Shown: positions 20,804 through 28,504, numbered from the stretch's first letter. The stretch is 34,762 nucleotides of DNA from a virus (IMGVR_UViG_3300021976_000044:1-34762), one strand, 5' to 3'. Made by a program: numbers and translations. Notes: generated from the sequence alone by a model not told the origin.

Positions 20804-22056
20804 TAGATTCCAACTCCTTCTACATCTGCTGCAGCAGGACCTGTTACGGTACGACTGAGAGCAGGACCAGTAACGCCTTGTGCTTCACTAGCAACACTTC
20901 CTACCAGTTCCTGTGGTGTTCCAACACCACTAGCTACATGCCCTACAGCAACTCCTGTATCTACCATACGCACTGCAGGACCTTCAGGACCTCTTGGAAC
21001 AACACCCACACCTGTAATGTCAACACGGAACGCTTCAAGATCACCATTGAGGACTACGAAGACCGAGTCAGTCATTCCAAGAGCATCAGATACGACACGG
21101 TTGAACGTCTGATTGACAGTAACAACATCTGTCAGACCCAAGTTATCACTTACACCACGGATGATAACAATGGAGACAGTATCAGTCATACCTAGATTGT
21201 CACTAGTGACCTTGCTCTGCGTAAGTCGAGCCGAGTCAGTTAAGCCAAGACTGTCAGTCGTTGATATGTCACCAGAGCCAGTAATCTGTTGCGTGTCAGT
21301 CATGCCTAGAGGATCTGAGATGACCTTGGAAAGACTGATAGCAATGCTATCAGTCATACCGAGATTATCCGAGACACCTTCACCCTGAGCCAACGCAACT
21401 GTATCTGTAAGGCCTAGGTTATCCGTTGTGGAAACACCAATGCCTCGTGCGAGAGTAGTGCTGTCAGTCATTCCTAGGTTGTCAGTAACACCCTTACCTA
21501 GAGCGAATGTCTGTGTATCTGTCATACCGAGAGGATCGGATACTGCCTCACCGTGACCCTGAGACAACGTTGCCGTATCAGTCATTCCAAGGTTATCAGT
21601 TGCCGTTAGAGCAATGCCCTTATCGACAACTGTAGAATCAGTCATACCCATGCTGTCGCTAATGACCATGGAGTAATTGAATGCGACAGTATCGGTCATA
21701 CCTAGAGGATCTGTCTGACCCTTACCGAAAGCGTATACTTGAGAATCTGTCATTCCCAAGTTGTCGGTAGTAGCTACAGGAATGATCTTCTCAACGAGAA
21801 CAGAGTCTGTCATTCCAAGGTTATCACTGACAACCTTGCTCTGACTCAGAGCAGTCGTGTCAGTCATGCCTTCATTGTCACTAATACCCTTGACAAGATC
21901 AATTATGATCGTGTCAGTCATACCTAGGGTATCAGAAGGAGTCTGCGTAAAGTTATTGCTAGCAGCTGCAAATAGAGGACCAACGATACGACTATTAGGT
22001 CCTACTGTTGCAGGAGGGTTGTGTGACGGAGTTGGGTACCTTACGCGTACGCTCAT
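20803..22056 (-). CDS. 16-repeat fibre-like protein (S/T-D-N-L-G-M-T-D repeats)
   Basis: The 417-residue protein has a short N-terminal head (about 1-40), then 16 copies of a nine-residue motif [ST]-D-x-[LME]-G-[ML]-T-D-[STV] from residue 41 to 331. The copies start 18 or 20 residues apart and never at an odd distance. That regularity suits a beta-solenoid or beta-helix rod. The remaining 85 residues are Gly/Val-rich. The protein probably forms a fibre or surface-exposed rod of the virion, and could bind a host ligand with the C-terminal part. It follows the 232-residue protein by overlap and shares its transcript. Function is inferred from repeats and context. Confidence 0.75.
   Translation of the reverse strand: MSVRVRYPTPSHNPPATVGPNSRIVGPLFAAASNNFTQTPSDTLGMTDTIIIDLVKGISDNEGMTDTTALSQSKVVSDNLGMTDSVLVEKIIPVATTDNLGMTDSQVYAFGKGQTDPLGMTDTVAFNYSMVISDSMGMTDSTVVDKGIALTATDNLGMTDTATLSQGHGEAVSDPLGMTDTQTFALGKGVTDNLGMTDSTTLARGIGVSTTDNLGLTDTVALAQGEGVSDNLGMTDSIAISLSKVISDPLGMTDTQQITGSGDISTTDSLGLTDSARLTQSKVTSDNLGMTDTVSIVIIRGVSDNLGLTDVVTVNQTFNRVVSDALGMTDSVFVVLNGDLEAFRVDITGVGVVPRGPEGPAVRMVDTGVAVGHVASGVGTPQELVGSVASEAQGVTGPALSRTVTGPAAADVEGVGI
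21064..21936 (-). repeat. Coding tandem repeat, 16 units of 54 or 60 bp
   Basis: The 16 motif copies lie in this span. Their nucleotide copies differ at wobble positions while the protein motif is held, and the inter-motif linkers differ strongly in sequence. Consecutive motif starts are 54 or 60 bases apart (18 or 20 codons). Confidence 0.9.
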
Positions 22057-22751
22057 GCTGCCACCCGTGGAGCCATTACAAGGGACGCAGGCAACTGTGT
22101 AGGCACGGAAATGTCTAGTTCAATGATGACTGAACCAGAAGCAGTAGCAGAGTTACTACCCCACGTAACAGTTGTACCAGTAAAGCCGCTGTTGCGGAAC
22201 ACGTACTCTGCACCAGTAGTGGGTGTGGTGAATCCTGAGTCAGTAACACCCTCCGTCCAACTTGTCGGAGGCGTCATACCTGCAGGGTTCGTAGCATTCA
22301 TCATTGCACCTAGACAAGCATTTGCAGTCAGAGCTGCTACTGCGAAAGCAGGAGTCGGAGGGGAAGCGCTTGCCTTGTTATCTTGGAATGCTGACTGACG
22401 AACAGCATTAGGTCCGACTCTAGACATACTTGCTGCCGTAGCTACATAAATAGTAGCACCTGCATTGGCATCGCTAGGAGTATCACAAGTGACAGTCTGA
22501 GAGACAGCCGTTGCAAATTGGTTAGCGACAAAACAGTAGATCGTATCGACACTAGCTCGCGATAATCCCGAATTGATCAGTGTGAATGTCTGACCAGCAA
22601 TAGAACTCACACAGGAAGGATTATTTGCAACAGTAGTTGTTGCCGCAAAGAAGACAATAATCAGGTCGCCTGCAGCAGGAGTGAATGCAGCAGTAGTCTG
22701 AGGTGTTGTTGACGAGTTATTAAAAAGCGCTCTATGCGTTACTGTAGCCAC
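22053..22751 (-). CDS. Beta-rich structural protein, jelly-roll-like
   Basis: The 232-residue product MATVTHRALFNNSSTTPQTTAAFTPAAGDLIIVFFAATTTVANNP has an alternating strand pattern and key Gly-Asp-Leu-Ile (GDLIIV) segment shared with the second half of the 451-residue protein at 23860-25215, along with W-containing strands (TSWTEGV, TVTWGSNSATASGSVIIELD). These look like a lectin- or Ig-like jelly-roll domain carried on virion proteins. It ends by overlapping the repeat protein. It probably belongs to a surface-decorating or fibre group. Confidence 0.65.
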   Translation of the reverse strand: MATVTHRALFNNSSTTPQTTAAFTPAAGDLIIVFFAATTTVANNPSCVSSIAGQTFTLINSGLSRASVDTIYCFVANQFATAVSQTVTCDTPSDANAGATIYVATAASMSRVGPNAVRQSAFQDNKASASPPTPAFAVAALTANACLGAMMNATNPAGMTPPTSWTEGVTDSGFTTPTTGAEYVFRNSGFTGTTVTWGSNSATASGSVIIELDISVPTQLPASLVMAPRVAA

Positions 22752-22768
22752 AGTTCACTCCCTTCCCT

Positions 22769-23122
22769 TTACTTGTTGTCTGTACCGCTAGTGAACCCTG
22801 AACTCCCACCTGCAATAGCGCCAGTAGGAGAAACATCCTCACCACAAGAAGAGTAAACAGGACACGCTAACTGACTTAGCAATTCATAGCTACCTTCAGG
22901 ATCACCTTCAAAGCTGTAATGAAGAATGATCTGAACGATGTATGGTCCAGGATCGTCCTCTGCAGTTGTATTCGGAGGATCCAGTACGGACAAGGTATGG
23001 CCAGAACCCTCTAGAAGGACTCCAGCATTTGTAGCTTCCCAAGTCGTAAGCCAGGCATCGACTGCATCGCCTTCGCCTGTAGTTTGATACTGCGCCAGAC
23101 CGTCGTAATGAACAGATGTCAT
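22769..23122 (-). CDS. Small structural protein (117 aa), unknown
   Basis: The product MTSVHYDGLAQYQTTGEGDAVDAWLTTWEATNAGVLLEGSGHTLSVLDPPNTTAED... contains a possible sheet with PYIVQIILHYSFEGDPEGSYELLSQL and a flexible Ser/Gly-rich tail (AIAGGSSGFTSGTDNK). Two cysteines at LACPVYSSCGED could form a disulfide. Lies among fibre-like genes; no family recognised. The gene has a normal gap and ribosome binding region (GAGGAT) upstream. Confidence 0.6.
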   Translation of the reverse strand: MTSVHYDGLAQYQTTGEGDAVDAWLTTWEATNAGVLLEGSGHTLSVLDPPNTTAEDDPGPYIVQIILHYSFEGDPEGSYELLSQLACPVYSSCGEDVSPTGAIAGGSSGFTSGTDNK

Positions 23123-23131
23123 GATCCTCTC

Positions 23132-23398
23132 CTACGAAGCTACACCGGTAACAAGTAACCAGACACCATCATCGGAAGGACCAGCAGGAATGGTAAGAAC
23201 CGTTCCTGCGATCGTTGCAATAGCTGCAATCGTTGTTCCTGTATCACTGACGATTCCAGCCTTCTTGATCACCTTGAAGTGATTACCTACATCGACTGTA
23301 TCAGCAGCATCTACATTCTTCAGTGCAAACAATGCTGTCTTACCGCACTGCCCATCCTCGAAACAAATTCTGACTTGATCGTTTGCGAGTAGTGCCAT
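23132..23398 (-). CDS. Small beta-rich protein (88 aa)
   Basis: MALLANDQVRICFEDGQCGKTALFALKNVDAADTVDVGNHFKVIKKAGIVSDTGTTIAAIATIAGTVLTIPAGPSDDGVWLLVTGVAS: a strand-rich small protein that resembles a small adaptor or decoration module ('G....V.I.AG..D..VWLLV.G'). Patterns such as GTVLTIPAGPSDD recall short virion-surface proteins next to fibre genes. It starts 13 bases after the next upstream gene. Function unknown. Confidence 0.6.
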   Translation of the reverse strand: MALLANDQVRICFEDGQCGKTALFALKNVDAADTVDVGNHFKVIKKAGIVSDTGTTIAAIATIAGTVLTIPAGPSDDGVWLLVTGVAS

Positions 23399-23410
23399 CT
23401 CTCTTTCCTC

Positions 23411-23848
23411 TCACTCATCCCACACGTAATAACAATCACAAAGCTGACCAGTACCAGTTGGAGTGATCAGTCCGATGCCATCAGCAGTAGCGTTCGGAAT
23501 TACCAAACCGTTACCACCAAAGGTCCAAATGACTCCAGACCCTACTGCTCCTGCGAGCGATGCTACTCGCAACGTACCACCAACACCTCCTGCTCCCGTG
23601 TGGCCTGCTAGGATAGTTGCAAGTGCAGACTGTGCAGTATCATCCTCAGCCGTCTCAGCTAAGCCTGTACCTGCGTTAGTAGCAGTAGTCATACGGACTA
23701 GAGACACCATCAACGGGGTTGCCGTAGTATTGAAGACGCCAACCTCACGAACTCTCGCACGCACAGTAGTGACACCGTATAGACTCAGCATCGATCTATC
23801 TGCAGTACCTATCACAGTCGACCTTGAAGCATGTGCGAACCGTGCCAT
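23411..23848 (-). CDS. Structural protein (145 aa), unknown
   Basis: ATG 23848 has the excellent site AAGGAGGAAGG just upstream, whereas a longer in-frame start would overlap the previous gene by 148 bases. The 145-residue product MARFAHASRSTVIGTADRSMLSLYGVTTVRARVREVGVFNTTATPLMVSLVRMTTATNAGTGL ends with QLCDCYYVWDE. Beta-rich with 'V.EVGVFNTTATPL..SLVR.TT.TN.GTG', a pattern I recall from phage virion-surface proteins. Likely a decoration or fibre-associated component. Confidence 0.65.
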   Translation of the reverse strand: MARFAHASRSTVIGTADRSMLSLYGVTTVRARVREVGVFNTTATPLMVSLVRMTTATNAGTGLAETAEDDTAQSALATILAGHTGAGGVGGTLRVASLAGAVGSGVIWTFGGNGLVIPNATADGIGLITPTGTGQLCDCYYVWDE

Positions 23849-23859
23849 ATCCTTCCTCC

Positions 23860-25215
23860 TTAATTTGGTCCGAGGACCATTCCTGAGCGTGCAATCCCAC
23901 CAATTACAGGTAGCTCTACATCTGGTGGAGGTTCTCCACCACCCCCACCCTCTAAACCAAAAGCTACAGTCTGCAATGCTGACGGACCTGTGGTGCTCCA
24001 AGTCCATGATCCTTGATAGGTACTGGACCCGTCAGCAGACAGCACATACCCATGACCGGTATAGGTAATGGCTGTCTGTCTTGACCCCAGCAGGTAAGCG
24101 GGCGGCTGAATCTTGGTGCCCGTACTACTGGCTGTACCGACTAAGGTCAGCACCAGGTCGCCAGCATCAGGTGCAGATCCCAACGCAGGGGTATAGGCAG
24201 CGACTGAAGCTGCTACCGAGGCCATCGTGACAGCTTTGGAGATCAAACCTGTTGTCCCTCGAAAGACATCCACAGCAAGCGATGTGTTGGTAGCAGACGC
24301 ATACTGATCCGCCTCGATGATTTCGGTACCTGATAGGGGTGTAGCATTAACCAAAAAGAAGGTCTGAATCCAACGACTACTTGCGTCGCCCATCTGGGTC
24401 TCAGCAATCGTAGTGAAGGTCTGGAAGTTGGTAGTCTCCAACACTGCCATTCCATTCGTAACATGAGTCCCGTCTGACGTCATCGTAGCGACAATCAGAT
24501 CACCAACATTACAGGCTACCCCGATAGCGACACCGTATGACCCAGCACCCGTAGAAGCCGTAGAAATGCTACTCGTGTTGACTCTAGTTACAGCAGGTGC
24601 AGGAAGTTCTAGCAAACTGGAGATGTTCGGACCACTAAGCCCGGTAGTGGCACCAGTCGCCGAATAGTTACCTGCTGACGAGACCCCTAAGTATGCAGCA
24701 GTATCAGAATCGTCATCCTCGATCTCAGTGAACCCACCATGTGAAGTGGGTGGTGTATGAGTAGTTGGCTGCTCCGAGTATCCGTGCCAGTCGAGCACTG
24801 ACCCGTTCCTCACACCATTAAGGGTTACAGTCGGAAAGGCGAGGCCAGAGTTCGTAGTAAAAGTCAGTGGGAAGTCAGTATTGCTACTGAGGTCCGCAGT
24901 AGGAGAAACGCCTCTATAGAGAGTTGCCTGACCTGTGGACCACATCGAACCGGTCCACGAGAACGTGTACGTTCCTGTATCTCCAGCTGTCAAGCGCTTC
25001 AAAAATGTATCAATCTTACCACTACCATTCACTGCCTGAGCACGGAGGATCCATTCCGCACCAGGCTTTGTAACAGCAGGATTGATCGACTCCCAGCGAC
25101 TTAGCCGAACGACTACTACATCTAGAGCAGCAGCGCCTACTGGTACAGGAATAGCACGCGACGTCTGAAACGACGCACTCCCTGTACTAGTAGAGTCGAT
25201 CTTGGTAACTGACAT
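23860..25215 (-). CDS. Large beta-rich structural protein with two jelly-roll domains
   Basis: The 451-residue product has two similar-looking domains: about 1-205 (DVVVVRLSRWESINPAVTKPGAEW, GTYTFSWTGSMWSTGQATLYRGV) and about 215-420 (VGDLIVATMTSDGTHVTNGMAVL, WIQTFFLVNATPL, GSWTWSTTGPSALQTVAFGLEG). The GDLI-x-n and SW-type strands recur, and also appear in the protein at 22053. The final 30 residues are Gly/Pro-rich (GGGGGEPPPDVELP). A virion-surface or fibre role is likely. No enzyme motif is visible. Confidence 0.68.
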   Translation of the reverse strand: MSVTKIDSTSTGSASFQTSRAIPVPVGAAALDVVVVRLSRWESINPAVTKPGAEWILRAQAVNGSGKIDTFLKRLTAGDTGTYTFSWTGSMWSTGQATLYRGVSPTADLSSNTDFPLTFTTNSGLAFPTVTLNGVRNGSVLDWHGYSEQPTTHTPPTSHGGFTEIEDDDSDTAAYLGVSSAGNYSATGATTGLSGPNISSLLELPAPAVTRVNTSSISTASTGAGSYGVAIGVACNVGDLIVATMTSDGTHVTNGMAVLETTNFQTFTTIAETQMGDASSRWIQTFFLVNATPLSGTEIIEADQYASATNTSLAVDVFRGTTGLISKAVTMASVAASVAAYTPALGSAPDAGDLVLTLVGTASSTGTKIQPPAYLLGSRQTAITYTGHGYVLSADGSSTYQGSWTWSTTGPSALQTVAFGLEGGGGGEPPPDVELPVIGGIARSGMVLGPN

Positions 25216-25221
25216 GTTAAG

Positions 25222-25260
25222 TTACGCTCCGAGGAGCTTGTGGATCCAGGTGATTAGCAT
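25222..25260 (-). pseudogene. Relic of the 3' end of a duplicated fibre-like gene
   Basis: The strand reads MLITWIHKLLGA then TAA, which closely matches the C-terminus of the neighbouring gene at 25565-26152 (LAITWIHKFLGAP). Its ATG overlaps the stop of the 101-residue gene (TAATG). The nucleotide match also extends through CACAAG and GGATCCA. A remnant of a paralogue, left when the 101-residue gene or its copy was inserted, explains both the match and the isolation. A translated 12-residue peptide is formally possible. Confidence 0.5.
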
Positions 25261-25565
25261 TACGGCTCCAGTACTGTCGTTGTCGTCCAGAGAGCTTCAC
25301 CAGCAGAGACATTTGTAGCAGTAACTAGACTACTGCTAGGTTCATTATCAACCGCATGCCAAACGATATTTCCGGGTCCAATCCGAACAATTCGTGCTGT
25401 AGTACTGTGCGACCAGATCGCATCTCCAGATGAAGAAGGTACACCAACAGCTGCACCAACTGAAATCAATATGCCTCCCTCAATCAAACCAATTCCATCA
25501 CTTAGAGTAGCTCCGTTTTCAGTAGCAACCGCTGACCTTGAAACGTGAGTGACATACTGAGGCAT
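25260..25565 (-). CDS. Small beta-rich protein (101 aa)
   Basis: MPQYVTHVSRSAVATENGATLSDGIGLIEGGILISVGAAVGVPSSSGDAIWSHSTTARIVRIGPGNIVWHAVDNEPSSSLVTATNVSAGEALWTTTTVLEP. It has a repeated strand pattern with W-x-x-S/H near three positions (DAIWSH, NIVWHA, EALWTT). Its start overlaps the stop of the 195-residue gene (TAATG). Likely a virion-surface or fibre-associated module. Function not recognised. Confidence 0.6.
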   Translation of the reverse strand: MPQYVTHVSRSAVATENGATLSDGIGLIEGGILISVGAAVGVPSSSGDAIWSHSTTARIVRIGPGNIVWHAVDNEPSSSLVTATNVSAGEALWTTTTVLEP

Positions 25566-26152
25566 TATGGTGCTCCTAAGAACTTGTGGATCCAGGTAAT
25601 TGCGAGAGAGTCAAGTGCTCCCTTGTTCACAGCCGAGAACACTGTACGAGAGATGTAGTCAGCAGCAACACCTACAGCATCTGTGACTAGACTAGTGATA
25701 CCAGCTTCTGTGATCGCAGCGTTAGTTGCGACACCAGCAGCCCATGTGGTCTTGTATGCCGCCTCCACACCAAGGCTCGTACCAAGGTTATTAAGTGTTG
25801 GATGTGTTGTGTCAAAGACGATATGCGAGCCGGAAATGTAGGCACCGATTACGATGCCTGTGCCTGCAGCCTTGTTGACTGCAGTAGTGTTAGTACCTAG
25901 CTTCATCCTGGATACTAGCGTAGGCTGCGCGATATTCGGGGTACCAATGAGAGCTACGGCTCGCGTTGCGTAGTACAGATCTCCTTGGTTGGTAATGATG
26001 TTGGAGAACTGCTCAAGGTGCTTCAGATCGCCGTCTGGTCCGCGTAGTTCTACGACGCCGTAGCCACGAAGGCCTAGGTCATTGCACTCTTCGCGAGCAC
26101 GACCCAACGCGATTGTGACTTCGTCAGTCATCTTGCTCACGTCTCTGTGCAT
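25565..26152 (-). CDS. Minor structural protein (195 aa)
   Basis: The 195-residue protein begins with a helix-rich part (MHRDVSKMTDEVTIALGRAREECNDLGLRGYGVVELRGPDG) and continues DLKHLEQFSNIITNQGDLYYATRAVALIGTPN, a segment common at the start of phage tail-fibre or baseplate-type proteins ('F.NLITNQGD.YYA.R'). The end SLAITWIHKFLGAP is the strand-type terminus also seen in the relic at 25222-25260. Ribosome binding site AGAAGGA precedes ATG 26152. A fibre component is the best guess. Confidence 0.65.
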   Translation of the reverse strand: MHRDVSKMTDEVTIALGRAREECNDLGLRGYGVVELRGPDGDLKHLEQFSNIITNQGDLYYATRAVALIGTPNIAQPTLVSRMKLGTNTTAVNKAAGTGIVIGAYISGSHIVFDTTHPTLNNLGTSLGVEAAYKTTWAAGVATNAAITEAGITSLVTDAVGVAADYISRTVFSAVNKGALDSLAITWIHKFLGAP

Positions 26153-26167
26153 TGCAATCCTTCTTTC

Positions 26168-26653
26168 TTACCTTGATGGGGTTGTTACGATAGGGAGCGG
26201 AGGAATGCTAGCTAGGTTGTCACAGTCACGCTGCGCAAACACCTGAGCTACGTAGATACGGAACTGTTCGATCTGTGCCTTCTGTGCAGGCGTTTGTGAA
26301 CCGGGAGATGCTAGACTCAACACGTAATCCCACAACTGGATCTGCGCAAGACGTGTCTCGTTCGCTGCCAAACAAGATACTCTCGCATTGTCCTGAGCCT
26401 CCTCAGCCTGACTCTTAGCACTAGTAGCAGTGACCGCAATGAATGCTATCCCGATACTCAACAGGATATCTAGCGCCACACTAATCGCCAGACCTCTAAT
26501 GAGTCGACGGTCGCGCTTGACGATCTTGACCATTGCAACAACCTGCTCGGACATGTCAACATTCAGCTTGTCCACAGCGACAGCCAGCTTCTCAGCTTCT
26601 TCAGCCAAAAGCCGAACCTGCTGACGTTCCCCGTCACTACTTGTCGTCGCCAT
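26168..26653 (-). CDS. Membrane-anchored coiled-coil protein
   Basis: Start ATG 26653 lies 17 bases inside the upstream gene; in-frame starts further up are possible. The 161-residue product has an N-terminal coiled coil (QQVRLLAEEAEKLAVAVDKLNVDMSEQVVAMVKIVKRDRR), one transmembrane span (LIRGLAISVALDILLSIGIAFIAVTATS, about 60-87) and an external-looking second half with two cysteines (VSCLAANETR, RDCDNLASI). The basic residues before the span suggest the N-terminus is inside. It could be part of the lysis cassette, such as a holin regulator or an anchor. Evidence for lysis is positional only. Confidence 0.6.
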   Translation of the reverse strand: MATTSSDGERQQVRLLAEEAEKLAVAVDKLNVDMSEQVVAMVKIVKRDRRLIRGLAISVALDILLSIGIAFIAVTATSAKSQAEEAQDNARVSCLAANETRLAQIQLWDYVLSLASPGSQTPAQKAQIEQFRIYVAQVFAQRDCDNLASIPPLPIVTTPSR

Positions 26654-26813
26654 CGATGGCACGCTCCTCTTCAATGAACGCCTCGACCTGCTCTTGCAGG
26701 TTGTTGGTGAACCTGTGAAGATTCATAGTACGCGCATGAAACTCGTCTCGCAGTCTGCGCGAGTCCGCAATCAGTTCATCCAAGTCCTTTTCCTTTTTCC
26801 CTCGCCTACTCAT
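26637..26813 (-). CDS. Small charged coiled-coil protein (58 aa)
   Basis: ATG 26813 overlaps the upstream stop (ATGA). The 58 residues MSRRGKKEKDLDELIADSRRLRDEFHARTMNLHRFTNNLQEQVEAFIEEERAIDGDDK form a continuous helix with heptad-like spacing. It is basic at the start and acidic at the end. The gene is chained between two other coiled-coil genes, so its product may assemble with them. Longer in-frame extensions are ignored because they cover the upstream gene. Confidence 0.6.
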   Translation of the reverse strand: MSRRGKKEKDLDELIADSRRLRDEFHARTMNLHRFTNNLQEQVEAFIEEERAIDGDDK

Positions 26814-26992
26814 GGCGGTGGCGCCTTCCTCAAGGTCGTGATGGTCGCCATTGCGGAGTTCAGCGCACGGACCGCGTCCGACAACGAACGCTGATAGTCG
26901 CTCCGGATTAATTCGTTCAGTTGACGCAGCTCCATTTCGAGTCGCGCGGTCCGAACTTTTTCCTCCTGGTACAATCGCTTCCATCCAAACAC
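26810..26992 (-). CDS. Small coiled-coil protein (60 aa)
   Basis: GTG 26992 follows CGGAGG at 8 bases and overlaps nothing, 1 base from the upstream TGA. The product MFGWKRLYQEEKVRTARLEMELRQLNELIRSDYQRSLSDAVRALNSAMATITTLRKAPPP is a helix with heptad repeats and one aromatic N-terminal segment. Its stop overlaps the next start. It is one of three chained coiled-coil genes after the lysis enzymes, a grouping that may encode a complex. No family is recognised. Confidence 0.6.
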   Translation of the reverse strand: MFGWKRLYQEEKVRTARLEMELRQLNELIRSDYQRSLSDAVRALNSAMATITTLRKAPPP

Positions 26993-26993
26993 C

Positions 26994-27635
26994 TCAGCTT
27001 CCTCCGAATACGCCAGCAGCAGCAAGAACACCTAGTAGTGTTGCCACACCTGCTACGGCTCCGAGCAGTGCGTACAAGCCTGATTTGAATTCTTGACCGC
27101 CCTGCTTGTTACCCTGCATCAAAGTAAGCTGATTAGTCAGACGCAACTCCAATTCATTTGTACGCTCAGTATTGCGCTTGCTCTCAGCATCCAGCTTCTC
27201 ACTGATACCGGTAATTCGTACATCGGCCTCTTGACGACTCATTACATTAGCCATCTGTTCACTAAGCTGTCGACGAAAGATATCTACCGACTCAAAACGT
27301 TTCTCGTCCGAAGTCTCAGCTTTCGCAACCGCTTCCTTCTGTGCAGCGAACTGAGTAGCTGTCTGCAACTGTCGCTCATCCATTATTTCACGAATGTGTT
27401 GAATCTCAGTCTGGATCAGAGTAGGTGTACGATTAACCGTCTCGTCAAGCAGCTTAGTCGCACGATCCATAGCATTCAAACGCTCGTCGCGAATACTTAA
27501 CTGACCATTCACATACTCACGTTCTGACTCGATCGCTCGACCCAACTGCGCCGTAGTTAGAACTGTAGGATCTGGAATCGGTACATTACCACGAGGTGGT
27601 TGCCTGCTACTATCACTGCTCGACGATTCGGTCAT
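26994..27635 (-). CDS. Coiled-coil protein with C-terminal membrane anchor
   Basis: The 213-residue protein has a Ser/Pro-rich N-terminus, a long coiled coil from about 30 to 170 (LLDETVNRTPTLIQTEIQHIREIMDERQLQTATQFAAQ, EKLDAESKRNTERTNELELRLTNQL), and a C-terminal hydrophobic span LYALLGAVAGVATLLGVLAAAGVFGG. Tail-anchored topology would leave the coil in the cytoplasm. Proteins with this layout are common beside holins in actinobacteriophages and are often labelled membrane protein or holin-like. It follows the holin-like gene by 18 bases. Confidence 0.68.
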   Translation of the reverse strand: MTESSSSDSSRQPPRGNVPIPDPTVLTTAQLGRAIESEREYVNGQLSIRDERLNAMDRATKLLDETVNRTPTLIQTEIQHIREIMDERQLQTATQFAAQKEAVAKAETSDEKRFESVDIFRRQLSEQMANVMSRQEADVRITGISEKLDAESKRNTERTNELELRLTNQLTLMQGNKQGGQEFKSGLYALLGAVAGVATLLGVLAAAGVFGGS

Positions 27636-27652
27636 GCTTACCTCCTATCCAA

Positions 27653-27946
27653 CTATGCTGCAGCAGCTGTGACGTCTACAGGCCTACCCTCAGGTACAGG
27701 TCCAGCAATACCAGACACGAGCTCCAGTGGCTTGTCCAGATCAGGAGTGCTCACTGCAACAGCTACGTTCGGCGTGACCTGACCCTCCGTGTACTTCGCC
27801 CATCCCAAGGCGATCGCGGCCAGCAGAAGGTTACCCAGACCAATCCACTTGACATCTACGAATTCGGCCAGCCCAGCACCGCCGAGAAGGACACCTGCTC
27901 CAGCAAGCACACTATTCATGATCAAGACCGGTTTTGGTGTACTCAT
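27653..27946 (-). CDS. Holin-like protein, two membrane spans
   Basis: ATG 27946 is used because AAGAGG lies six bases upstream; a longer in-frame start overlaps the upstream gene. The 97-residue product has hydrophobic spans VLIMNSVLAGAGVLLGGAGL (about 7-26) and WIGLGNLLLAAIALGWA (about 34-50), followed by a soluble tail of about 45 residues. A short two-span protein directly after two lysins fits a class II holin, which permeabilises the membrane to release endolysin. The long C-terminal tail (VDVTAAAA end) is longer than in simple holins. Confidence 0.72.
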   Translation of the reverse strand: MSTPKPVLIMNSVLAGAGVLLGGAGLAEFVDVKWIGLGNLLLAAIALGWAKYTEGQVTPNVAVAVSTPDLDKPLELVSGIAGPVPEGRPVDVTAAAA

Positions 27947-27956
27947 TTCATGCCTC

Positions 27957-28484
27957 TTATCTGTTGCAGTCAATATGCTCTAAAGCACCCTTAGTCAGGT
28001 ACTGTAGAGCCATCTGATATGTCAGGCAACGAGCATTGTCGTTGCTACCGTCAGCACTACGTGGATATCCAATTGCTCCGTTGATCTTTCCCATCTGGTT
28101 ATTGTCCGCCCACTCGTTACACTTCGGACGAGCTTTTGTCCAATACCAGACAGCGATCTTCGCAGAGTATCGAATATCAAGGGCTAGATCAGGCTCTTCT
28201 ACAAGGTCAATACCGAGATACTTACCTGCAGGAGTGTAGTTCATGATCGAACCGTCCTCCAGTACCTTGCCCGTCAGCTGAATGTACCCACGACCTGCAT
28301 ACGGTCGTGCGTCACTGACTTGACGGACATTGTACTCTAGCCACGACTCAGTCAGCAGCGTCGTCAGGAAGGCAGCAACACGTCGAGGCGTATTGATCTT
28401 CGCATCATGCATTGCTTGCAGCAAGGAAGGCAGCCCTTCAAGTACGACTGACTCCTTACCTTTCCTGAGCCTGCTGGGGAACAT
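27957..28484 (-). CDS. Endolysin, GH19-type muramidase/chitinase-like
   Basis: The 175-residue product includes VAAFLTTLLTESWLEYNVRQ (catalytic Glu46 in the T-E-S motif) and RPYAGRGYIQLTGKVLEDGSIMNYTPAGKYLGIDL, the glycoside hydrolase 19 signature 'Y-x-G-R-G-x-I-Q-L-T'. These enzymes cleave chitin or the glycan of peptidoglycan. The C-terminal half has the family's W-Y-W helix (KIAVWYWTKARPKCNEWAD). The start is uncertain: ATG 28484 has only a close AAAGG, and a non-standard upstream start is possible. Eleven bases separate it from the holin-like gene. Confidence 0.83.
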   Translation of the reverse strand: MFPSRLRKGKESVVLEGLPSLLQAMHDAKINTPRRVAAFLTTLLTESWLEYNVRQVSDARPYAGRGYIQLTGKVLEDGSIMNYTPAGKYLGIDLVEEPDLALDIRYSAKIAVWYWTKARPKCNEWADNNQMGKINGAIGYPRSADGSNDNARCLTYQMALQYLTKGALEHIDCNR

Positions 28485-28504
28485 CCCTTTGATATCCGCC
28501 AGCG

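Noticed and set aside
21064-21936. Possible CRISPR-like array
   Set aside because: The repeats are a coding tandem repeat: the units are 54 or 60 bases, differ in wobble positions and preserve a protein motif; there are no unique spacers with fixed repeats.
23849-24007. Upstream extension of the 145-aa structural gene
   Set aside because: The extension overlaps the preceding gene by 148 bases, has Trp/Arg-rich random-like sequence, and the strong ribosome binding site is at ATG 23848.
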